From: Tilletia caries
Lineage: Eukaryota; Basidiomycota; Exobasidiomycetes; Tilletiales; Tilletiaceae
Length of the DNA stretch: 64,000 nt
NCBI GenBank assembly: GCA_032718865.1
Contig: JALUTQ010000026.1
Location: forward strand, 682,001-746,000
Direction of reading: 5' to 3'
Below are positions 1 to 9,754 of the stretch, in pieces. Position 1 is the stretch's first letter, and every line of letters starts with the position of its first letter. The notes beneath the pieces were generated by a model, which saw only the letters and a list, made by a program, of their open reading frames with translations, did not search any database and had not been told where the DNA came from. Made by a program: the position numbers and the translations under genes.

Positions 1-55
1 CTTCTTTGTGGCGAGAGTCGCGTTCTTGGCTGTGGTTGTTTCTGGTTTCATCTAG
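1..55 (+). CDS. 3' end of aspartic protease gene, copy 1 (partial)
   Basis: The window opens inside the last codons of a gene. The reading frame from base 2 gives 17 hydrophobic residues (FFVARVAFLAVVVSGFI) and a TAG stop at 53-55. The same sequence ends the aspartic protease at 22313-23069, so this is the C-terminal hydrophobic tail of the copy 1 paralog. The rest of the gene lies left of the window. A hydrophobic C-terminus of this kind fits a GPI-anchor signal or tail anchor, which is inference. Confidence 0.7.
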   Translation, partial: FFVARVAFLAVVVSGFI

Positions 56-851
56 GTCGTTACAAGGATAGACGCTTCACCAACTTCTCAGGACTGTCTC
101 TTTTTTTCTCCCTCATCAGTAGCTGCGTCCATTTCCTTGCCTCGCATTTCTCCTTTACAGCCAGTCAGCCTTTAGAAATAAACATCGTGGCAAGAGACAT
201 CCAGGTACACGGTCAATCACAAGTTGCGACAACGCGATCTTCCCATTGATACTGCGGCAACTACTGATGATTGTCTTTCTTCATCCGAAGGGCAAGGGTA
301 AGAGGAAGTTAGAGGAGACTTAAGCGGACTAGTTCTGATTCAACACTGGACTCGTGATAGTGAAGGTACATTCGAGGGGGGGGGCGAAATCGTACATCTT
401 CGATCTTCATGGTCCTTCTTGCATGGCTCCCTACTTGGGCCCGTCGTCCTCGTACCCATCTTCACCCCGGGTGGAACCAATCAGAAACCGACCTCATCCC
501 GGTTTAGCCTCCACCCGTTGCCACCCATACTAAAGACGGCTGCATGGGTTCGGCCGAGCTGTTTCCCGCTCCGTAGAGCGTGGGAAGAATGCCTCGGATG
601 CGGCAGCGTTCATACCGTACTTCCTGGCCAGATGCTGTTTTGGAAGGGACAAAAAAGGAGGGAAGGTCAGTTTACTGTTCGCAAAGCAAAAGAACCGAGA
701 GAAGCTGACCATGCAAAATCTCGCACCAGTCGAAGAAGGCTTGGGACGAGGAGAGGAAGGGAAAAAAAGAAGGAGAAGGGCCAAAGGGAGGGAGAGGGTG
801 TGTACTCACAACATGACGACGCGCTTGCTGCTTGAGCTCGCCGGCGACAGA

Positions 852-1463
852 TCAGCCCCGACGGGCCGGACGTCCAGGAGCGATGCCAGCGTTGGAGCTG
901 GAGTCGTACAAGCGTCCGGTGGAAGAAGAGCCCGAGGGGCCGCCGGATGACGAGGACAATCCGGAGGACGAGGAGTGAGCCGACGAGGCGGTGGAGCATA
1001 GCAAAGAGGACGAGCCGCCGGTCGATGATTTGGAGTAGGAAGTGTTGGGCGAAGAGCCGACGAAGTGGGAGGACGAGGAAAGGGAGTCGGAGTCGGAGTC
1101 GGAGCCGGAGAACGAGGGCAAAGTTACGGGGGCGCGCAGGCGGAGGTTGCTGAGACCCGGTGCGTTAGGTCCGCGACTGTCGGATCCAGCGGGTGGATCG
1201 TCAGAGTCAGCACGCGCGCCGTGCTGCTCCTCTCCTCTCTTGCGCTGCTCATTATCCCAATACTCCCAGGCTCGCTCTGCCTCCTCCTGATCTTCGAATT
1301 CGGAGATGTCGATCCAGGCCCTGTATGTCCGCTTCTCCTCCACCCGTCGTTCTCCATTCGGACCGATCCGGAAGCGCTGCGTGGTAATCACCTCCCATTC
1401 TCGATCGTCGTCGTAGAGATGTACCGAAGGGGGCGCTGTTCTGTGCAGTGGTGATCGTGGCAT
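852..1463 (-). CDS. Ser-rich hypothetical protein, copy 1, C-terminally truncated by TGA
   Basis: The product is not recognised. The start is taken at the ATG at 1461-1463 (MPRSPLH), which is conserved in copy 2 and avoids a long hydrophobic upstream stretch. The N-terminal half is charged (motifs EWEVITTQRFR, RAWIDISEFEDQEEAE) and probably folded. The C-terminal half is a Ser/Gly low-complexity region. The stop TGA at 852-854 reads CGA in copy 2 (23904-23906), where the frame continues 11 more codons to a GTGAGT donor. The ancestral exon therefore probably ended near 810, and this copy carries a nonsense change. A downstream exon is not resolved. Confidence 0.5.
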   Translation of the reverse strand: MPRSPLHRTAPPSVHLYDDDREWEVITTQRFRIGPNGERRVEEKRTYRAWIDISEFEDQEEAERAWEYWDNEQRKRGEEQHGARADSDDPPAGSDSRGPNAPGLSNLRLRAPVTLPSFSGSDSDSDSLSSSSHFVGSSPNTSYSKSSTGGSSSLLCSTASSAHSSSSGLSSSSGGPSGSSSTGRLYDSSSNAGIAPGRPARRG

Positions 1464-1895
1464 GTTCAAATGAGCAAGGAGTGGAAGGCAGGGAGGAAGA
1501 GGATTGAGGAAGTTGAAGGAAAGGATGCAAAAGAGAGGGAGGAGGGGATAGAGGTGAGCAATCTGGCCAATTATAGCCTTGACAACGTTCCCTCCAATGA
1601 AAAGAGTTCGTTCCATCATCTCATCTCAGCGCTTTGTGCCATTATGTACCTCTTCCATCTCATCATTGTCTTCCCGCCTCCTTGTTCTTCATTTCTCACC
1701 ATCCTCATTGCTTCGCCCCTGCTGTCTCCTCACAGTCCTGAGTCTGCAACCGATCCACCACAAGAGTCAAGAGCTGAGAGCTCTTTCCTTGAAGCTCCCA
1801 GGAAGAAGCGACCTTCCTCACTGATCACTCCACCCAGCCCAAGCATCCTTCGCCTGCTGGTTTGTTTGTTTCCTGCTGTCGTCGTTTGGCGTTGC

Positions 1896-2128
1896 TGAAC
1901 AACCCTTCCATCAAGGACCATGTTGAGAAGGACGTCAAAACGATCGCCAATGTGTGTGCGAGAACGCCTCCTTCGACTCCGCCGCCGCGAGTGCGCGCAC
2001 CAAGGTGTTTGGTTCAGCAAGCGGCTGCCGCACAAGTGACCCCGCCGTCGCGAGTACGACCTAGAATGTCGGACATGGTCATCACCAGCGTAGAACTCCA
2101 GGCCGTACTACGGGACGTATTCTTCTAG
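1896..2128 (+). pseudogene. 3' remnant of hypothetical family gene (copy 1)
   Basis: Bases 1896-2128 match the last 78 codons of the family gene at 25255-27255, including the terminal motifs RVRPRMSDM and DVFF and the TAG stop. Everything upstream, promoter and about 570 codons included, is missing: sequence equivalent to 24931 is joined directly to the equivalent of 27021. A few substitutions separate the two copies (for example DHVEKDVK here versus DRVEKDVQ). Without a promoter or start it is a remnant. Confidence 0.75.
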
Positions 2129-2926
2129 CGGCTGCACTCAAACTCTCTTCACCTGCATTCTACCTTATACCCTCTGGCCTCACAACCCGTTCCGTTTCTC
2201 CCGCGTCGACCTGCCTTCTTCTTCCTGTGCATTTCTCGTATTTCTATTTCGTGAACAACTGATCTAGTGTTTCCACTCTCCCAACAACATGGATGACTAT
2301 GAAGCCAAACCTCGCTGTCGTTTTAAGCTGAAGCTGAGGCAAACTTGAACGTTTCCAATGGATCCGAACGTATCGAGTTACCGACTACATACATATCACA
2401 GCGAGAGTAGGCAGAGCAGGCAGAGTTTGGGACTCCCTTCCCAAGCTCAAACGAAGAGCAGGTGATTCCCACCGTTGTATGAGCCGAGGACGTTCCCTTC
2501 TACGACCTGCGTACTTGTTCGAGACACACTGCCACCGGAAATAATGTCCATCAGTCAATCAAGCGAAGTGTAGGGTTACAAAGATCCTCTGAGCCTTGCG
2601 ATGCTTGCGCTTGTGAGGTTCGAGACCTTCCTTGGTCGGACTCTCCACCGCAGTTGGTCATACTCATCGAGTAGATGGCTATGTATGCCTCTGAGAAAGT
2701 GCCAGCCTAAGATTATGCCGACAGATATGCAACAACTGCAGCAATGGATGAAGCGGTGAAGAACAAGTACCAGGCGCCGCCTAGTGAACAGGGAAGCTGA
2801 TGCTCATTGCACATTTCAAGAAGGAAGAGTGGCCTACATTGAAGCGTATGCCCAATAACCGTCTTTGAACTTCGTCTTCGAACTTCGAGGATACCACGAA
2901 AACATGATTCGATCACTGTAAAGCAT
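2129..2926. other. Non-coding spacer shared by both duplicate copies
   Basis: I see no convincing gene. The stretch is nearly identical to 27256-28078, between the converging 3' ends of the family gene and the secreted protein gene, and probably contains both 3' untranslated regions. A small indel near 2840 and 27960 distinguishes the copies. Confidence 0.5.
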
Positions 2927-3534
2927 CTACGAAGAAGGGTGCTTGCGCTTATTGCCGCGTGCTGCTTCGTGTTCTGCTCGGAGCTCTTCGTAATCTTCTC
3001 GGAGCTGCTGCGTCCATGTATGCAATTCCCGTTGGACGGACTCCCAGTTGGCAATCTTGTTGTCGAACTTTTGTTTAAGATGCGGAGGCAAGCCGTGCGG
3101 GTTCTCTTGCAACTCCCGGACGAAAGTGCCAAGATCCTTGTAATCAAGCGCGTAATTCCCTACTCCGCGCACACATCGAAGAAACAATCGATGTCAGATT
3201 TCTTCTCAACGGATGATTGCTTCCCAAAAGCTTAGGCACTTACAGAATTCTCGCCTCAGATCCTTCAACACTGCCTCTCTCGCCAGATCTTGCACAGCTT
3301 CCTGTGTTGATGATGATGACCCTGCTCGAGCAGTAAGCTGTACAGTACAAAAGAACATGTCAGCTGTTGCAGCCGTTGCACATCAGCCAGACCCATCGGT
3401 GCACTCACCCTGGACGGCTGAGACAGAGTTGCGCTCGGAGTGTCCATCGGGTCCGGCACGGGCGCAGAGACGACACCCGTGGTGGCGACAACGAGCACGA
3501 GGGGCAGCAGGAAGAGGAAGCGACGGCTGAACAT
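2927..3534 (-). CDS. Small secreted protein A (SAPVP family, 150 aa)
   Basis: Three exons join in frame: 3409-3534, 3244-3337 and 2927-3159. The protein opens with a classic signal peptide (MFSRRFLFLLPLVLVVATTG, then VVS/APVPD) and continues as a hydrophilic, helix-prone chain without cysteines, ending in a basic tail (RGNKRKHPSS). The first intron is phase 0 and begins GTGAGT just after the pro-like segment; the second is phase 1. The exon layout matches the genes at 28.7, 57.8, 59.4 and 62.1 kb. Exons 1 and 2 are close to copy 2, but exon 3 has diverged strongly. A TATA box present in copy 2 is lost here, and a foldback-like element sits 179 bp upstream of the ATG. Function unknown; an extracellular role is inferred from the signal peptide. 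Confidence 0.75.
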
Positions 3535-3703
3535 ATCTTGTCTTGAGGGTGAAGCGGTAGTACTTGAGATGGAAGGGGATGCGCAGCAGATCTAGCTGTG
3601 GAACGTGTGCCAGGAGTGAAGTCTGATGATGAAGAAGGGAGTCTGGAGGAATGAGTCAGGAGGCAGAATTGTGAGGGACCAGCAATATACCTTTCGTTGA
3701 TGG

Positions 3704-3712
3704 AGAGCCCTC
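3704..3712 (+). repeat. 9-bp target site duplication, left copy
   Basis: AGAGCCCTC, matched exactly at 4461-4469 on the other side of the foldback-like element and present once at the empty site 28916-28924. Confidence 0.85.
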
Positions 3713-4460
3713 CGAGAACGGGTGAATGTCCCGATCTATGGTCGGTTCGCCCCGAGCACCCCGGCACTGACCCCGATCTATGGTTGAGTGACCCCATAAA
3801 GATGGTCATGTGACCCCATAAAGATGGTCGATTGAGCCCGTAAAAAACGCAATTTTGGTGCATTGACCCCGTAAGATTAGTACATTGAACCCATAAAGAT
3901 GGTCGATTGGCCCCATAAAGATGGTGGACAGAGCCCATAAAGATGGTGGACAGAGCCCGTAATGTCTATTTCAGCCGGATAGAGCGGTAGTGTGTACTAA
4001 CACTGTCCAAACGACCGGTCGGGCCTTCAGGTATGTAAGAGGGTTCAACTCACACACAAGTCGAGCTTCTGTGAAGCGTTTCCGCCCGTCGACGAGCTCT
4101 CAAAGTGAATTACGTCGCCGAAGACCGCCATCCCGGCCCGCCTATGACCGGATATGACCCTGGAAGCTCAGTACAGTTACTTCAGGCACCCTGGCCGCTG
4201 TAGAATAATTTATCTGGAAGATTTGGAAGCAGGGAAGGTCGCCAAAGGCGATTTGAGATTTTTATGGGGCCAGTGCCCTGCCTTATGGGGCCAATCGACC
4301 ATCTTTATGGGTTCAATCGCCTTTGTTTATGGGTTCAGTCGCCGATAATTACGGGCTGAATCGCCTCATCTTACGGGCTCAATTCAAAAAACGCTTACGG
4401 GGCCAATCGCCTCATGCTCGGGGCGAATCGACCATAGATCGGGACATTCAGGTTACTTGC
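3713..4460. mobile_element. Foldback-like element with long repeat-built inverted arms
   Basis: This 748-bp insertion is flanked by perfect 9-bp direct repeats AGAGCCCTC (3704-3712 and 4461-4469). Copy 2 has the empty site with a single AGAGCCCTC at 28916-28924. The ends are inverted: the left end reads TGAATGTCCCGATCTATGG from about 3722 and the right end carries its reverse complement ending near 4451. Both arms are arrays of degenerate units of about 22 bp built on CCCATAAAGATGGTC, about nine on the left (3740-3965) and about seven inverted on the right (4256-4450). No open frame spans the 270-bp middle. Arms made of tandem sub-repeats and a 9-bp duplication are traits of Foldback elements; Mutator-like elements also make 9-bp duplications. 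It must be non-autonomous. Confidence 0.75.
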
Positions 4461-4816
4461 AGAGCCCTCAGCAGCAACACATTGAGAAACATGTGTGCGA
4501 ATGGAGTCAGTGTCTGGCCGTTCCTTGTCGACGCGCTGACGCCCCGAATTTACGCCCCGAATCGACGGCCTGAGGCCTGAGTTGCCAGAGTATAAGCCGG
4601 CACGCTGGCTGAGTTGTCTTGATTCAGCCCCGAAGAAATATCATAACGGTGCGACTTCGGAGCCCATTTCTGGCCAGTCATTATAGTCATTACATAGTGC
4701 TTGCTTGTCTGACTGTGCTCCGATTCATTACTTCGTTCGAAGAGTTGTTCCGCCTTGCTCGCTTGCTCCCTCAGCCCGGTTTCGTGGTCAGTTTCCGCCA
4801 GGAAGGGGCGGTAACC

Positions 4817-7394
4817 AGTGTTGGGCATTCCGGGCTTCGGGCGGGCTTCGAGCGGGTAGTGTCGGGTAACGTGGGAAAATTGGACTTTCCGTGCCCGCCC
4901 GATCAGACTAATTTTTGAGTTGCGCCCGACTGGGCTGAAAACGGGTACCCGAACGGGCGGTGAGCGGGAAAAGAGCGCAGCCGACAAGGAGGCGATAGCT
5001 GTATTACTACTCATCATCCACTACATTGGAGGGAATAGCACCAAGTCCTCCTTCAAACCAAGAATCAAGACACATGATAGCAGTGACAGTATCGCCTCCA
5101 AGCCGATTACGGCGCTTGGTGATCAACTCCCCTCCGCGGGAGAAAGCTGCTTCGGAAGGCACTGTGGTAGCAGGGATCGCGAGAATATCCCGAGCCATTG
5201 CTGCAAGACTGGGGAACCTGCTCTCGTTGGATGCCCAGTACGTCAAAACATCGGTTGGTTTGCTGGTGATGATGACGTTCTCCGCCAGGTACATCTCGAG
5301 TTGTTTGCGAGGAGTGACCATTATTGTCGTTCTGCTTGAGGAATTGATCTTCTTCAGGCGCTTCTCGTAGTTGGAAGTTGGCTCTGCCGTACTGAAAGCT
5401 TGTTGAACATCTGCGGAGTTGGGATAGCGAGCCTCAAGATGGAATCCCAATGAACTGACCACGTCCCACACATTGTGTATGCCGTCTGCTTCGATCACAT
5501 CTTTCTTCATCGTTGGATCGAGTACGGTGGCCCAAAGAGTAACGTCCGAGTCGATGAGATGGGGACGGTACTCCTCCAGGCGCGTTTGAAAGAGCTTGAG
5601 AACCTCGGATCCCCACGGAGACAGAACAGCTGACGCAGCGAGATCGTTGAGCTCGTATGTCATGAGAACGAAGCCTTCCGCGGCGACGCTCATCGTTGGA
5701 AACTTGCGGCCTTGGAGATGCTCGGAAACGTCCTTGAAGATGGCCAGTATCCTCGTAATGTCTCGTATGGCCACCCACTCTGGCTCTCCCCACGCATGAT
5801 CTCGATACGCCCGTTCGCCGAATAGCAGACGCAGAGCAGGCTCAAGGTGCAGAAGACTGAGCAGCTGTCCCAGCGTCGAGTTCCAGCGCACGTCCATGAC
5901 CGTCTTCGGCATCTTGTATTTGATACCAGCAGTCTCGCATGCCTTGATCAGAGCCTGCTCCGTAGGTTTCGACCTATGGACCAAAGAAACGAACGCCCGG
6001 CACTTCGCGAAGATGAGGGTCCGGTCTGCATCATCGAGAGAGTGCTTGACGACGAGATTGACGAGATGGGCCGCACAGCGACCTCCGAAGAAGTGTTCGG
6101 GAGCTACACGGTTGCGCAGATCCACGGAGATGTTGTATGCTGATGCGGTGTTGTCCGTGACGCATGCGACCACCTTCTCGTCGATGTCCAGCTCCTGCAA
6201 GGTTCTCCATATGAGAGCGGCGGCATTGGCAGCGGTGTGGGGGGGACTGGGAACGGGGCAAAGTCGAGGAGGATTGCATGCAGGGTCCAGTTGCTGTCGA
6301 TGAAGTGCCCAGTCAGGGACTGGAATTGATCACCGTTGCCTGCAGTCCATCCGTCCGTCGTGAGAGCGATGCGTCCTGGGAGGGTGGCAAGGTATGTCTT
6401 GATGGCGACTTTGGAACTGCTGAAGTCGGTGAGGATCGACCGCGTCATCGTCTTCCTCGACGGGCACATATAGTCCCCCGGCAACGCGTCCAGGAAAGCT
6501 CGGAAATCCGGGTGGTCGAGAACGCTCAGAGACTGCTGGTCCCGAACGAGCCATCGCTTGAGGAGGTTGTGCAGGCGTGTCTTGGATGCGGCGGGGAGCT
6601 TCGTCTGCGCAAACTGCAGCAGCTGCTGACCGCGCTCGAGGCTCTTCGGACGACATGGGCACGTCTCCAGGTGTCTTCCCATAGAAGTAGTACCTTCAAG
6701 AGACAAGAGCAAGGAGGCATAGAACATCAGGACCACATCAGATTGAAGCTTGAGGGATCGGGGATACAACTCACCGGTCTTGGAGCTGGATATGTAATCC
6801 AGAACCCCCCTTGCAATGCACGCATCGAACCTTCTTGATCTCTGGTTCATGTGTGAACTCGTCCCAACAAGAAGCGCGCTTGACTCCTGCTTTGGCTGGT
6901 ATACCAGCAGGATCATCCAGAATGATGGGTTCCGAGGCAGAAGCGCCGGCGGCTGGGGGTGGGATGGGGTAACCGCGCGCTTGCGCGCTAGAAGGTGCAG
7001 GATTGGGAGAAGAAGACATAGAGAAATCGCTCGTTGAGGGTGACTTGGCGGAAAAAAGAAGAATGAGAAGAAGGTATCACTTGAAGGGGTAATCGAGAGG
7101 ATGATGAGGAGGATGAGGGAAAGATGTAGTATGAGTATGGACAGAGTGAGAAATGAGAGTGAAGGATTCGACGTGTCGCGCGGACTTAAGCCGGAGATAG
7201 ACGCGACGCGTCGCGTCGTTTGACACTCAATTCTCTTCGGGCGATTTCGGGTACCCGGGCCAGCCCGCCGCCCGCCCGTTCTAACAAGACCAGTATAGAT
7301 ATTCGCCCGACACAGCATTTCTTGACAGTTTTTCTACCCGAGCCCGGTGCCCGTACGGGTACCCGTTCGGGCGGGTACCCGATGGCCAACACTG
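4817..7394 (-). mobile_element. hAT-family DNA transposon, 2578 bp
   Basis: The element is bounded by perfect 8-bp target duplications GCGGTAAC (4809-4816 and 7395-7402), the length typical of hAT elements. It starts with CAGTGTTGGGCAT and ends with the reverse complement of CAGTGTTGGCCAT; both sub-terminal regions are rich in CGGGTACCCG-type motifs. Inside is a hAT transposase gene on the minus strand. The transposase is frameshifted at two homopolymer runs, so this copy is probably non-autonomous. Confidence 0.9.
5007..7019 (-). pseudogene. hAT transposase with BED zinc finger, two frameshifts
   Basis: The N-terminus (ATG at 7017-7019) leads into a BED-type finger: CVHC, then a GTTSMGRHLETC segment after a 5' intron (about 6689-6766, GTGAGT donor). 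The middle holds LTTDGWTAGNG and VTDNTASAYN, standard RNase H-fold transposase blocks. The C-terminus (5007-5250) is a hATC dimerisation domain with FPSLAAMARDILAIPAT and SEAAFSRGG. The frame breaks twice. A run of six C at 6805-6810 shifts the frame inside the finger; five C would restore CKGVLDYISSS. A run of seven G at 6239-6245 shifts it before WRTLQELDID. The ORF from 6200 to 5007 is otherwise open. The role would be cut-and-paste transposition in the nucleus. Confidence 0.85.
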
Positions 7395-7402
7395 GCGGTA
7401 AC

Positions 7403-7789
7403 GTAGGCCGCCCGAGACCGTCACGTTCTTCCTCTGCCAAGTCTCACGGCGTACGCAGTCCCGCGGTAAAATGAAGCGGAATGATCTTGGATAATGAGGT
7501 GAAAATTTCTGCTGCCTCGACCCGCCTGGAGAGCCAGCTGCTGCTTCTGGCGCTCTTCCACCATCGTTCCATCGCTGAAGCATCGTGCTCCGGCCTCCGT
7601 GTCGCGTCCTTTCTCTTCGCTTTCCCACCCACCTCCCCGTGCGGTGGTCCCTTCCCCCACTAGCGTCGCTAGTCCCAACCGCACGCAGCGGCGGACGCGT
7701 CGTTCGAGCTCTTCAGCTCAAACCCCAAGTTCTCGCAAGTTTTTCTCTCTCTTTGCATTGATTAGTGCCCTCAGTAAAGGTGCGAGGAC
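7403..7789. other. Host sequence present only in copy 1; no gene seen
   Basis: The segment between the hAT element and the start of the shared gene at 7790 has no counterpart in copy 2. Open frames in it are short and show no recognisable motif. It may be what remains of sequence deleted from copy 2 or another insertion without clear ends. Confidence 0.35.
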
Positions 7790-7983
7790 GGCGAGCAGAC
7801 TTACGGTGGTGGTCTAAGGTTCTCGAGAGCACAGCGTCCTCGCCAGCCGGCAAAACTATTAATTCCCTCCGACACTCGCTGTGTGTGAACGATGAACATC
7901 TGTATACCTGGGTCACGTTTTCTTGAGTCATCTTAGCGCAGCCCCAGCCAAAACGAGCAGCTGTCTCTGCAAGGGCGAGAAAG

Positions 7984-8283
7984 TGTAATGGGCTCTCTAT
8001 GACTTCTCTCTGTTCTCTCTGTTCTCTCTGTTCCGCTCCGTTCCGTTCCGTCCCGTTCCGTTCTCTTTCACCATGGCTGCTTCACTCCACATGGTCTCGC
8101 TTCCCCTCTCGCTTCCCGCTTTTCTCCCACGCTCTTCTCTGCACTGTCGCATAGCAACTTCTCGCTCTCGTTGTACTTAGCTCTCTCTCTCTCTCCATCA
8201 TTCAACACCGTTCTTATTCATCGCTTCTGGTCAGCACCGCCTGAACCACATAGAAGTAAGTAGCGCGCAACCTTGCCGTTACA
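7984..8283 (+). repeat. 5' LTR of retrotransposon 1
   Basis: 300 bp, TGTAATGG...CCGTTACA, near-identical to 14286-14593. It contains a short run of TCTCTGTTC units near 8010 and a pyrimidine-rich tract. Confidence 0.92.
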
Positions 8284-8359
8284 TGGTGATGAGATTGGGT
8301 TGGATCTGACGAACAAGTCTTTCTCCCTTTCCTGACAGACCTGGTTTTCCTCACCCATC

Positions 8360-9754
8360 ATGCCTCCCAAAGCTCCCCCCGACACGCCCACAAGAGACGA
8401 GTTCCAGGCTCTTGACGCCGCCCGCGCCAAGCTCGACGGCGACGTCTCAATGTTACGCAGCTCCTTGGAGCTCAACAGCTCTGAAGTTGGCTCTCTCAAG
8501 ACCGACGTCAGCTCACTTCACCTCAAGTTCGATCAGCTTCTCGCTCGCCTCGAACGACCTGCAGCCGCCAAGACCGAGCCAGCTTCCACCGCTACCCTCG
8601 CGTCATCGACCACTGGCCCATCCATCGCGTCGTCCACCTTCGACACCACGTCCACTCCGCCTTCACCCGTTACCCCCAAGTGGAACAGCGCCGAGGCTGC
8701 GTTCCCCGGTGGGATGACTCCTCCTCCTGTCCCCGCCGGCAAGAACATACGGATCCAGCTCCCGAGCACCGAGGAGCCCGGCCGCTCCTTCAACGTCAAG
8801 CCCGAGGAGCTCGGCTACTTCTACGGCGTGCCGGAAGACACGGCGTTGTTCCTCTCCAACATCGAGGCAATGCGCGTCTCGGAGACCGACTCTGGGTGGG
8901 ACAAGGCCATCCTCCGGGCTCTTCCGCGCACTCTGCGCGGCCCTGCCCGACTCTGGTTCGCCGCCCTACAACCCCAGCAGCGCAAGTCTTCGCTGACCAG
9001 TCTGGACGCCCTCATCGCGACGATCCGGACCAACTTCCGCCCCCCCATCGCCGTCGTCCGTCAGCAAGCACGAGCTCGACGCTGGCTCCCCGACTCAGAA
9101 GACGTCGTCCACTACACGTTCGTTAAGGCGGCGATGCTCAAGACCGGTTGGGAGAACATGGGGGAGGACGAGCTCGTCAGCGAAGTGATGGAGGGAATCG
9201 ACCCTTCCATTGCCAAGCTTGTTCAGACTCCCTTCCGCGCTGACCCTACACTCTCCGCGCTGCGCAGCGAGCTGCGCATGCAGGAGACGTACTGGCGCGC
9301 GGAGTACGGTCGGCCTCTGTCTCGCCCGGCCAACGCATCTTCTGCTGCTGGCGTCCCGGCATACGACAGTCTGGTGGCTCCTCTGCCCGCCCCGGCCGCG
9401 AGCGCATTTATCGCCCAAGCCGACGGTCGGTCAGGTTCACCTTCGGCCGACGCTCACCCCCAAGCTGCTCGGCCCAACACTGCCAGCTCCGACCCGCGTC
9501 GCGGTCGTTCGATCCGGTCAGACTTCACCCCCGCGAACCTCGCCATTCGCATGCATCCCGAACTCAAGAGGATGATGATGGCGTACAAGATTCCGGACAC
9601 CACTCGCCTTATGTGGTGTGTCCGGCCATGTGACCACTGTCGGGGAGATCACTTCGGTTTCGCCCACGAGCACTGCTCCAAGAACACGGTGCCGACTGTC
9701 CTCGCGATCGATGCAGATGAGGACTATCCATGCACCGAGGATACGGGTTTTTGA
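8360..9754 (+). CDS. gag: Gag of retrotransposon 1 (464 aa)
   Basis: The frame opens at ATG 8360, 77 bp after the 5' LTR, and closes at TGA 9752-9754. Residues 1-60 contain a heptad-like helical segment; residues about 60-120 are Ser/Thr/Pro rich. The block around residues 140-310 (YFYGVPEDTALFLSNIEAMR, RLWFAALQPQQ) resembles the Ty3 Gag capsid-like domain. Near the C-terminus is a Cys/His cluster (CVRPCDHCRGDHFGFAHEHC) that may act as a divergent zinc knuckle but does not match CX2CX4HX4C. Gag forms the virus-like particle that packages element RNA. The frame is intact. Confidence 0.85.
   Translation: MPPKAPPDTPTRDEFQALDAARAKLDGDVSMLRSSLELNSSEVGSLKTDVSSLHLKFDQLLARLERPAAAKTEPASTATLASSTTGPSIASSTFDTTSTPPSPVTPKWNSAEAAFPGGMTPPPVPAGKNIRIQLPSTEEPGRSFNVKPEELGYFYGVPEDTALFLSNIEAMRVSETDSGWDKAILRALPRTLRGPARLWFAALQPQQRKSSLTSLDALIATIRTNFRPPIAVVRQQARARRWLPDSEDVVHYTFVKAAMLKTGWENMGEDELVSEVMEGIDPSIAKLVQTPFRADPTLSALRSELRMQETYWRAEYGRPLSRPANASSAAGVPAYDSLVAPLPAPAASAFIAQADGRSGSPSADAHPQAARPNTASSDPRRGRSIRSDFTPANLAIRMHPELKRMMMAYKIPDTTRLMWCVRPCDHCRGDHFGFAHEHCSKNTVPTVLAIDADEDYPCTEDTGF
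9745..9751 (+). promoter_or_regulatory. Putative -1 ribosomal frameshift site GGGTTTT
   Basis: The heptamer G GGT TTT has the X XXY YYZ form required for tandem slippage and lies immediately before the Gag stop TGA. In the -1 frame the codons read TAC GGG TTT TTG AAT, which is exactly the Pol frame that stays open from 9730. The 25-nt overlap between Gag and Pol contains no other candidate. I see no obvious strong pseudoknot just downstream, where the sequence is AT-rich. Confidence 0.7.

Noticed and set aside
667..999. Open frames around 419-1000 on both strands
   Set aside because: They overlap the Ser-rich gene region, have no motif, and are not preserved at the same length in copy 2 except as a by-product of DNA identity.
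3720..4450. The tandem CCCATAAAGATGGTC units as a simple minisatellite
   Set aside because: The array is inverted in two arms, bounded by a 9-bp target duplication, and absent from the paralogous site, which indicates transposition.
8412..9575. Arg/Pro/His-rich frames inside gag of element 1
   Set aside because: Shadow frames of GC-rich coding sequence; Gag itself is intact in the main frame.
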